Shown here in pieces: positions 7,480 through 14,128 of a stretch of DNA of 27,545 bases; within the stretch, counting starts at the first letter, position 1, and every line of letters begins with the position of its first letter. Position numbers and translations under genes: made by a program. The DNA comes from CAYNLG01 sp964397995 (lineage in GTDB: Bacteria > Planctomycetota > Phycisphaerae > FEN-1346), in NCBI GenBank assembly GCA_964397995.1, contig CAYNLG010000052.1, positions 1-27,545 of the forward strand. Direction: 5' to 3'. A model generated the notes under the pieces. The model saw only the letters and a program-made list of their open reading frames with translations. It was not told the DNA's origin and searched no databases.

Positions 7480-9987
7480 ATGCGGACCATGCTGGCAGTG
7501 GCGATCGCGGCCCTGGCCACCGGGGCGGCGATGGCCGAGACCTACGACTACGACGTCGTCGTCTACGGCGGCACGTCGGGGGCCGTCACGGCCGCCGTCC
7601 AGGCCGCCCGCATGGGCAAGACCGTGGCCCTCATCGACCCCGGCTCTTACGTGGGCACGGACGCGGGCGGCGCCCCCCGGTACGTCAGCCACCTGGGCGG
7701 CCTCTCCAGCGGCGGCTTGGGCCGCACCGACGTCGGCGACAAGGACGCCATCGGCGGCATGAGCTACGACTTCTACCGCCGCGTCAAGGGCTGGGACTAC
7801 GGCGCCGAGGGCAGCTACGACATCGAGTCGCACAAGGCCGAGGCCGTCTACGACGCCATGGTCGCCGAGGCCGGCGTCGACGTCTATCGCCTCCAGCGGC
7901 TCGACCGGACGGGCGGCGTCGCGAAGGCCGGCGCGACCCTCCAGTCGATTACGACGCTCCAGGGCAACACCTTCCGCGGCAAGGCCTTCATCGACGGCAC
8001 CTACGAGGGCGACCTTATGGCCGCCGCCGGCGTCAGCTACACCGTTGGCCGCGAGGCCCGCGCCACCTACGGCGAGACCTACAACGGCCTGGCCTACGAC
8101 CACACACGCGAGCACGTCTTCGGCGACACGCACGTCGACCCGTACGTGGTCCCGGGCGACCCGTCGAGCGGCCTCATCGCCGGTATCCAGGAGACGGCCC
8201 CGGCCGGGCCGAACGGGTCGGCCGACGACCGGGTCCAGGCGTACTGCTACCGGCTGACGTTCAACAAGTCCGACGCGTACCAGGTCTCGTGGACCGACCT
8301 CTGGGGCGCCAGCGGCGAGAACGCGCCGGAGAACTACGACCGGTCCCGCTACGAGCTGCATGACCGGTACCTGAAGGCCGGCAAGAGCCTGGGCGACGTC
8401 CTGCGCCTGAACACCGGCATCCCCGGCCCCGGCGACAAGCACGATATCAACAACTGGGGCCCCGCCTCGACCGACTACATCGGCGGCAACTACGCCTATC
8501 CGGATGCCGACGACGCCACCCGCGAGCAGATCGTCCAGGACCACATCGACTACACGAAAGGGTTCCTGTACTACCTGGCGTTCGACGCGCCGGCCTCGGT
8601 GCGCAGCCAGATGGCCGACTGGGGCCTGGCCATCGACGAGTTCACCGACAACGACAACTTCCCGCACCAGCTCTACGTGCGGGAGGCCCGGCGCATGCTG
8701 GGCCAGTACGTCATGACCGAGGACAACTGCACCCTCGACCGCGAGGCGGACAACCCCATCGGTCTCGGCGCCTACCCGATGGACTCGCACAACACGCACC
8801 GGTACCTGCGCCACACCGACGACGGCGACCCGACGAACGACTGGGTCGAGACCGAGGGCAACTTCTGGCTCGGCAGCCTCCGCGAGACGTACAGCATCGA
8901 CTACGGCGCTATCACGCCTCAGGCCGGCGAGGCCGACAACCTTCTGGTCGTCTGCGCGGTGTCGGCGTCGCACACGGCGTTTGGCTCGATGCGGATGGAG
9001 CCGGTCTTCATGGTGTTGGGCCAGTCGGCCGGCACGGCCGCCGTCGAGGCGATTGACGAGAACACGCCCGTCCAGCTGGTGGACATGGCGACGCTGCAGG
9101 CGCTGATGCGGCAATACGGGCAGGTGCTGACCACGAGCGAGCCGGCGCAGGGTCCGTTCGTCGGCACGATGCGCGAGGGCTTCCACTACGGCGACCAGAG
9201 CAAGGACCTCGAGACGGTCAGCTATGTCGCCCCCGGGTGGGCCGAGCCGTGGGACGCCAACAGCGACGACCCGCGGTACGACCCCGGAGCCCAGCTCCAG
9301 TACGGCGGCGCCGGCTACGTGAACGACGAACCGGTCGGCGCGAGCGGCGGGGCGGGCAACGCCCCCGGCGCGCGGGCCGGCCACATCACGACCCGCTTCA
9401 TCGCGGGCGGCCTGGCCGGCGACATCTGGCTCTCGTGCCTGGCCCGTCTCGACGGCGCGGTCGGCGAGGAGGCACTCCTCTGGGTCGACGGCGCGGCCTC
9501 GGACGACGCCCTCGGTTTGGCCGAAGGCGGCGTGCTGGAGCTCTTCGGGCAGCAGACGGGCGCCGGCTACGCCGACGGCGACGTCCACCTGCTGCTGGCC
9601 TCGCTCTCGGTCGGGCAGGGCGATGATGCCATCTCGCTCTGGATCGACCCGGACCTGACGGGCGGCGAAGGGGGCCTGGGCCTGGCGGACCTGGTGGCCG
9701 GCGGCTCGGACCTGTTCGGCGACTGGCTGGACCTCCTCGGCCTGTCGGTCGGCGGGTCTGGCGGCGCGCTGGACGCCCTCCGCGTCAGCAACGAGGAAGA
9801 CGCCTTCGCGAAGGTCGTGCCGGAGCCGGCGACGCTGGTGCTCGCGGGGGCGGGCCTGGCGCTGGCGGCAGCGGGCAAAAGGGGCAGAAAATGGCCACCA
9901 ACGGCCGCGCACGCGGGGGAACGGCGCAAAACCGTAAAACGTTTACGCTCAGCCGCATGGCGGCGCGGCCTCTGGGAGGTATACTAG
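7480..9987 (+). CDS. Secreted FAD-dependent oxidoreductase with PEP-CTERM sorting signal
   Basis: This is an 835-residue exported flavoprotein. A signal peptide occupies residues 1-19. The FAD-binding motif DVVVYGGTSGAVTAAVQAAR follows at about 24-43, and IDGTYEGDLMAAAGVSYTVG and AFGSMRMEPVFMVLGQSAGT are hallmarks of the FAD_oxidored (PF12831) family common in Planctomycetota. Residues about 560-775 look like a beta-rich module. A PEP-CTERM signal begins at 780 (VPEPATL, hydrophobic stretch, KRGRK at 800-804), so the protein should be processed by an exosortase, which is not in this window. Oddly, the frame continues 31 residues past the basic cluster, through the next gene's operator, to a TAG inside its -10 box. 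GAGGAGGA at 7466-7473 supports the start. Substrate unknown. Confidence 0.88.
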   Translation: MRTMLAVAIAALATGAAMAETYDYDVVVYGGTSGAVTAAVQAARMGKTVALIDPGSYVGTDAGGAPRYVSHLGGLSSGGLGRTDVGDKDAIGGMSYDFYRRVKGWDYGAEGSYDIESHKAEAVYDAMVAEAGVDVYRLQRLDRTGGVAKAGATLQSITTLQGNTFRGKAFIDGTYEGDLMAAAGVSYTVGREARATYGETYNGLAYDHTREHVFGDTHVDPYVVPGDPSSGLIAGIQETAPAGPNGSADDRVQAYCYRLTFNKSDAYQVSWTDLWGASGENAPENYDRSRYELHDRYLKAGKSLGDVLRLNTGIPGPGDKHDINNWGPASTDYIGGNYAYPDADDATREQIVQDHIDYTKGFLYYLAFDAPASVRSQMADWGLAIDEFTDNDNFPHQLYVREARRMLGQYVMTEDNCTLDREADNPIGLGAYPMDSHNTHRYLRHTDDGDPTNDWVETEGNFWLGSLRETYSIDYGAITPQAGEADNLLVVCAVSASHTAFGSMRMEPVFMVLGQSAGTAAVEAIDENTPVQLVDMATLQALMRQYGQVLTTSEPAQGPFVGTMREGFHYGDQSKDLETVSYVAPGWAEPWDANSDDPRYDPGAQLQYGGAGYVNDEPVGASGGAGNAPGARAGHITTRFIAGGLAGDIWLSCLARLDGAVGEEALLWVDGAASDDALGLAEGGVLELFGQQTGAGYADGDVHLLLASLSVGQGDDAISLWIDPDLTGGEGGLGLADLVAGGSDLFGDWLDLLGLSVGGSGGALDALRVSNEEDAFAKVVPEPATLVLAGAGLALAAAGKRGRKWPPTAAHAGERRKTVKRLRSAAWRRGLWEVY
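9933..9947. promoter_or_regulatory. Putative operator 2: inverted repeat CGTAAA-N3-TTTACG
   Basis: The arms are the same as operator 1, with spacer ACG, exactly 2610 bp downstream. It precedes the small PEP-CTERM gene and lies inside the unusual 3' extension of the oxidoreductase frame. The flanks are also alike (GCGAAAA before the first copy, GCAAAAC before the second). Confidence 0.7.
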
Positions 9988-9996
9988 GATAGCGGG
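9952..9996 (+). promoter_or_regulatory. Promoter module of the small PEP-CTERM gene
   Basis: It holds GCCGCATGG (9952-9960), -10 TATACT (9980-9985) and AGGATAGCGGG (9986-9996), each at the same offset from its operator as in the 7342-7386 module. The start codon it serves is at 10069. The stop codon of the upstream oxidoreductase (9985-9987) overlaps the -10 box. Confidence 0.62.
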
Positions 9997-10068
9997 TTCC
10001 GCGGGGACGTTGTGCCCGCGTCGAGCCCCGGTTCCGAACCCGGACGAATGAGGAACAGGAGAGACACG

Positions 10069-10929
10069 ATGAAACGGCATTTCGCAGGTTGGGTTCTGGC
10101 GGCGGTTGTGCTTGGAATGGCGGCCGGCGCGCAGGCAGGCGTCATGGTCAACTTCACGAATACTCTCGTGGACGACGCCGACACGAACACGCCCGCCCAG
10201 GTGGCCGGGGCCATCACCGGCACGACCTGGAACAAGTACACCGACGCGGGCGGCGGCGTCATGAGCGGGCTGGTGGACGACCAGGGCGTGGCCACGTCCG
10301 CGTCCGTGGACCTCGGCAAGGAGACCGGCGAGGCCAAGCAGGTCCTCGACTGGGCCCTGACGGGCTTCGTGCCGCATGACCTGGGCAGCAAGTTCGGCGC
10401 CGGCATGAACGGCGACGACGGCGACATCTACGACACCAACGCCCAGAGCGCCCACTTCGTGAGCGACGGCGACACCTCCTGGCTGGCCATCGGGACCCGG
10501 GTCTCGGGGCTCGGGGCCGGTACTTGGGACTTCTTCATCACCGGCCGCAACACCAACAACGACGGCAAGGGAGACGGCTACGACCAGTACGACGTCTATG
10601 CCGGCGCGGTCACCACAGCCTCCGGCGCGACCGACTACAGCGCCTGGTCGCCCGTCAACGCGATCACCAACGGCCCGCAGGTTCCGAACGGCACCGACAA
10701 GAGCAGCTACCCGAACGACGCCAACAGCAGCACCTGGGTGGACGGCCAGAACTTCGCTCTGGTGACGCTGACGCTGGCCGACGGCGAGGACGCCGTCATC
10801 ATCCTCGAGCCGACGGTCGCGGGCGAGGCGCGCGGCTTCGTGAACATGCTGCAGGTCGTGCCCGAGCCGGCGACGCTGGCCCTGGTGGGCCTCGGCCTGA
10901 CGGGCCTGGTGGCGCGGAAGCGGCGGTAA
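10069..10929 (+). CDS. PEP-CTERM sorting-domain protein of unknown function
   Basis: This is a 286-residue secreted protein. A signal peptide covers about residues 1-23 (KRH, hydrophobic core, AGAQAG). The body, about 25-260, is rich in Gly, Asp, Asn and Thr, and looks like a beta-sandwich. The C-terminus has PEP-CTERM (VVPEPATLALVGLGLTG, then ARKRR), predicting exosortase-dependent surface anchoring. The DNA around the PEP motif is almost identical to that of the oxidoreductase gene (about 25 bases near 9817 and 10856). The ATG at 10069 has AGGAGAG at 10057-10063, and an in-frame upstream extension (ATG at 10012) lacks a signal sequence start. It shares the promoter module of the oxidoreductase, so the two are probably expressed together. 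No enzymatic motif recognised. Confidence 0.85.
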   Translation: MKRHFAGWVLAAVVLGMAAGAQAGVMVNFTNTLVDDADTNTPAQVAGAITGTTWNKYTDAGGGVMSGLVDDQGVATSASVDLGKETGEAKQVLDWALTGFVPHDLGSKFGAGMNGDDGDIYDTNAQSAHFVSDGDTSWLAIGTRVSGLGAGTWDFFITGRNTNNDGKGDGYDQYDVYAGAVTTASGATDYSAWSPVNAITNGPQVPNGTDKSSYPNDANSSTWVDGQNFALVTLTLADGEDAVIILEPTVAGEARGFVNMLQVVPEPATLALVGLGLTGLVARKRR

Positions 10930-10972
10930 CCCGTAACGACGCCCATCGTCCACGGTGGGTTGGATGACGCAG

Positions 10973-11008
10973 AAGGGCGCTCCCGGCTTCGGGGGCGCCC
11001 TTTCTCTT
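10973..11008 (+). terminator. Rho-independent terminator after the small PEP-CTERM gene
   Basis: A 13-bp stem pairs 10973-10985 (AAGGGCGC then TCCCG) with 10990-11002 (CGGGG then GCGCCCTT), with one T-G pair and a GCTT loop, followed by TTTCTCTT-like bases. The position 43 bases after the stop fits termination. Confidence 0.75.
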
Positions 11009-11145
11009 GGGCCGGCGGGGGGCGGCGACCGATGGGGAAACCGGGCCACTTCGGGCGGTCCCTCCGCGGCGACGCGCGGTTCAACCCGGTGGGGCCGTCC
11101 CCCCACGCCGACGCATCCGTCTCGTGGAAGCGGCCGCCACCGGCG

Positions 11146-11151
11146 TATAAT
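11146..11151 (+). promoter_or_regulatory. Probable -10 box (TATAAT) of the esterase gene
   Basis: This perfect TATAAT in a GC-rich gap lies 51 bases before the ATG at 11203. The -35 region is weak (TCGTGG around 11122-11127). No CGTAAA/TTTACG operator is present here, so this gene seems to be outside the twin-module regulation. The rest of the 10930-11202 gap shows only the terminator. Confidence 0.5.
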
Positions 11152-11202
11152 CCCGTGCCGCCGCGGCCACGTCGAACGGTCGATGCCAAAGGGAGTCGCC
11201 TC

Positions 11203-13956
11203 ATGCGGACCGCGCTGCTCGCCTGCCTTGCCGCCCTCGTTCCGGTCGGGCCCGCGCGGGCCGTCCTCCTCGGGACTGAAGAGGTGCCGCGCGAACGCTT
11301 CGTGGTCTACCTCACCATCGGGCACTCGAACATGGAAGGCCGCGCGAGCCCCCCCGACACCGAGCCGCACCCGCGCGGCTGGAAGTTCGACTTCCGCGAG
11401 CGCAAGTGGGTCCAGGCCGTGCCGCCGATCGCGGCGTCGGGGCGCGGCAACCGGATGGGTCCGGGCATGCCGACGATCAAGGCGTTGGCGGCGGCGTACC
11501 CGGAGTACCATATTGGCATCCTGAGCGTGGCCAAGAGCGCCGCCAGCGTCGAGAAGAACTTCTTGCGCGGACGCCAGCAGTACGACCAGCTCATCGAAGC
11601 CGCCAAGGAAGTCGCCCCCCACGTCACCTTTGGCGGCATGCTCGTCATGCTCGGCCGCCTGGAGGCCCGCGACGAAGCCCGCGCCCGCGAGATGCTCACC
11701 CTCGCCACCACCTGCATCAAGCAGGTGCGGCAGGACCTGAACCTGCCGGACCTGCCGGTCCTGTGGTCGCGCATCGAGATGGACGCCCCGAAGAAGCCCG
11801 CCCACCAGGACCTTGCCGACGCCATGATCCACAGGATTCCCGAGACGGTGCCGCGCACGGCGGTCATCGAGAGCATCGGCCCCTACTGCGACACCCACCA
11901 CTTCACCGTCGAGGGGTACGTGCGGTGGGCGGCCAACGTGGTCCAGATCATCAGGCAGAAGGAATGGTTCCCGCTGGCCACGCCCTTCACGCTCGACTGG
12001 ATGGACCTGAAGGCGAACCAGACGTTCCCGCTGGGGCGGCCGGTCCAGCTGAAGGCCTCGGTCAAGACGCGCGGCGGGCGGATCAAGAGCGTCGAGTTCT
12101 TCGACGGCGAGACCAAGCTCGGCGAGAAGGCCGTCCACCCGTTCGTCTTCGCGTGGCCCGCCCCGAAGCCCGGCATCCACAAGGTCCGCTTCAAGGTGAC
12201 CGACGTCGACCAGAACGAGGGCGAGAGCGACGAGCTGGCCATCGGCGTCGGCTCCGTCCCAAAGGCCCTTCTCGTCTGCCAGAGCGCCGCCATCGGCCAG
12301 GGCGAGGCCATCGTCAAGAACCGCCTGGAGCACCTGGGGTACCTCGTCTCGGCAATCGACGACGACGCCATCGACCCGGACTACGCGTCGCTGCACAAGG
12401 TGGCCGTCGTCTCCGACAGCGTCCACCAGCTCGGCCTGGTGCAGGTGCGCCAGTTGCCGATGCCGGTGGTCTCGTGGCACCCGAGCTGGTCGGAGCTGTA
12501 CTTGGCGTCGGCCGAGACCGAGCCGGTGGAGGCCGACCGGCTCCAGATTGCCGCCCCCAACCACGCCGCCGCCGCCGGCCTCTCGGACACGGTGCCGGTT
12601 GCTAAGGCGCCGACGACGCTGCACGTCGGCGCGGCGGAGGAGGGGACGGTGGCGATCGCGGCGTTGGCGGACGACCCGACGAAGGCGGCCGTGGTGGGTA
12701 TCGAGGGCGACACGGTCCTCCCGGCGAAACGCGACGAAGGGGCCAAGGCCCCGTCGCGGCGGGTGGCCCTGGGCCTGGAGAGCGCGGCGTTTGAGAACCT
12801 GACGCTGGAGGGGTGGCGGCTGTTCGACGCGTCGGTGGCGTGGGCAGCTGGCGGGAAGCGCGCGGCCCCGCAGGTGACGTCCGCCGGCGCGACGCCCCCG
12901 CGCCATCACGTCCCCGCCGTCCTGGAGCTGGACGACTGGCCCGGCAAACTCAACGGCCTCGTCTTTCTGTGGCAGAATGTCTCGGCTCGCAACCGGGTGC
13001 TGGACCGTCGGCGCGGCAGCCGGGTGTGCCTGGCGGAGCCGCGCGGCCTGGCGACCTTCGGCCGCAACTTCGACATGGACTTGGCCGGGGGGACCTTTGA
13101 GGCCGACATCGAGACGGTCGACCGCCTCGTCGACGCTTGCCGCATGGGCCGCGCCGTCGCCATCGAGTGCGTCATCACGCCGACGGAACTCCGCCCGGCC
13201 CGCCCCGGCATCATCGCCATGATCGGCACCAGCGCCACCAGCCACAACCTGATGCTCGTGCAGGCGGGGGAGTGGGTGATGGCGGCCGTGCGGACGCACC
13301 TGACCGGGACCGGCAGCACGCCGGTGAGGCTGGTGCGGCTGACCGACCGCCGCCCGCGCCACCTGATCTTCGCCTACCGCGGCGGCGAGGGCGACGCGCC
13401 CGGCCGCCTTGCCTGCTACGTCGATGGCGAGCCGGTGACCGTGTCGGGAGAGGTGCGCGGCAACCTGCTGACGTGGCCGCCCATGCCGCTGTACTTCGGC
13501 GGGGCGCCCGGCGGCGGGGGCGAGTGGGCCGGCACGGTCGAGGGTGTGGCCGTCTACACCCGCTTCATCCCCCCCGCGGAGGCCGCCCACAAGTACCGTC
13601 TCTATGCCGACCGCCTGACGGACCGCATGCGGCCGGACCGGACGGTGGTGGAGGCACGGCTGCTGGCGAAGAGCCTGGCCCCCGAGCCGCCGACCGTCTA
13701 TCGCCGCGCCTTCGTCGTCAACCTGTACGAGGTAACCGACGTGCTGACGGGGGACTGTCCGCGCGGCAAGGTGCTGGTGGGGCAGTGGGCGGCACTCGAC
13801 GGCGTCAGCCTGCCGCGCGTGACGCGGCGGCGGCCGGGCGAGAGCTACACGCTGATCCTGGAGCCGATGGACGCGCACGCGGAACTGGAGACGGAGGAAC
13901 AATACAACGACACGGGCGAGTTCGCCCTGCCGATGTTCTATGACGTGGAACGGTAG
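11203..13956 (+). CDS. Secreted SGNH/sialate O-acetylesterase-like multidomain protein
   Basis: This is a 917-residue exported protein with a signal peptide (residues 1-20). Residues about 30-255 form an SGNH hydrolase of the SASA type. The GHSNMEG motif at 40-46 carries the nucleophile Ser42, and Asp230/His233 in DTHHFTVEGY are the probable catalytic pair. The usual W-H-Q-G-E block is replaced by MLVMLGRLEARDEA (147-160). An Ig-like module (about 265-345) follows, then a Rossmann-like segment (about 350-430) and a concanavalin/LamG-like region (about 565-800). It probably deacetylates or binds a glycan outside the cytoplasmic membrane. The ATG at 11203 is chosen because it starts the signal peptide; a long open extension upstream has no recognisable protein. 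It ends without PEP-CTERM. Confidence 0.82.
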   Translation: MRTALLACLAALVPVGPARAVLLGTEEVPRERFVVYLTIGHSNMEGRASPPDTEPHPRGWKFDFRERKWVQAVPPIAASGRGNRMGPGMPTIKALAAAYPEYHIGILSVAKSAASVEKNFLRGRQQYDQLIEAAKEVAPHVTFGGMLVMLGRLEARDEARAREMLTLATTCIKQVRQDLNLPDLPVLWSRIEMDAPKKPAHQDLADAMIHRIPETVPRTAVIESIGPYCDTHHFTVEGYVRWAANVVQIIRQKEWFPLATPFTLDWMDLKANQTFPLGRPVQLKASVKTRGGRIKSVEFFDGETKLGEKAVHPFVFAWPAPKPGIHKVRFKVTDVDQNEGESDELAIGVGSVPKALLVCQSAAIGQGEAIVKNRLEHLGYLVSAIDDDAIDPDYASLHKVAVVSDSVHQLGLVQVRQLPMPVVSWHPSWSELYLASAETEPVEADRLQIAAPNHAAAAGLSDTVPVAKAPTTLHVGAAEEGTVAIAALADDPTKAAVVGIEGDTVLPAKRDEGAKAPSRRVALGLESAAFENLTLEGWRLFDASVAWAAGGKRAAPQVTSAGATPPRHHVPAVLELDDWPGKLNGLVFLWQNVSARNRVLDRRRGSRVCLAEPRGLATFGRNFDMDLAGGTFEADIETVDRLVDACRMGRAVAIECVITPTELRPARPGIIAMIGTSATSHNLMLVQAGEWVMAAVRTHLTGTGSTPVRLVRLTDRRPRHLIFAYRGGEGDAPGRLACYVDGEPVTVSGEVRGNLLTWPPMPLYFGGAPGGGGEWAGTVEGVAVYTRFIPPAEAAHKYRLYADRLTDRMRPDRTVVEARLLAKSLAPEPPTVYRRAFVVNLYEVTDVLTGDCPRGKVLVGQWAALDGVSLPRVTRRRPGESYTLILEPMDAHAELETEEQYNDTGEFALPMFYDVER

Positions 13957-14026
13957 GCCGCTGCGGCCGCGCGGGATCGCCATGGCAGCGGCCGCGGGGC
14001 TGCTTGGTGCCACCCCAGTTCCACGT
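13943..14026 (+). other. Nested inverted repeats at the 3' end of the esterase gene
   Basis: The outer arms are ACGTGGAAC (13943-13951) and GTTCCACGT (14018-14026). The inner arms are GGCCGCTGC (13956-13964) and GCAGCGGCC (13985-13993). No T-tract follows directly; CTTTTTCTC comes about 20 bases later. It could be an mRNA 3'-end structure or a factor-dependent terminator. Confidence 0.35.
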
Positions 14027-14113
14027 TCCTCTCTGGAGCCCTCCGCGCTTTTTCTCCCGGCGCGACATTCGCCGTATCCTCTTGGCCTCGGCTAGGTTTA
14101 CGTGGAGTGTCAT

Positions 14114-14121
14114 GGAAGGAG
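14114..14121 (+). promoter_or_regulatory. Shine-Dalgarno that fixes a GTG start
   Basis: GGAAGGAG is followed after 7 bases by GTG (14129-14131). This decides between that GTG and the upstream in-frame ATG at 14102, which has no ribosome-binding site and would spoil the signal peptide. A TTTACG half-site of the CGTAAA/TTTACG motif lies just upstream at 14097-14102. Confidence 0.7.
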
Positions 14122-14128
14122 CCGGTAC

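Noticed and set aside
6273..8363. Plus-strand open frame across the regulator gene and into the oxidoreductase
   Set aside because: It crosses the divergent promoter and two real genes in other frames; the product has no coherent domain.
7372..9912. Long minus-strand open frame opposite the FAD oxidoreductase
   Set aside because: Shadow frame; the plus strand encodes a clear flavoprotein with FAD motif and PEP-CTERM.
9949..14013. Very long open frame on the minus strand opposite the PEP-CTERM and esterase genes
   Set aside because: The product is low-complexity, rich in Arg, His, Val and Gly, with no recognisable domain. It is the expected shadow of GC-rich coding DNA; the plus-strand genes have signal peptides and family motifs.
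14075..14102. TATCCT (14075-14080) and a TTTACG half-site (14097-14102) as promoter and operator of the six-gene block
   Set aside because: The -35 region is poor, only one arm of the inverted repeat is present and the GCCGCATGG box is missing. Too weak to list as a promoter.
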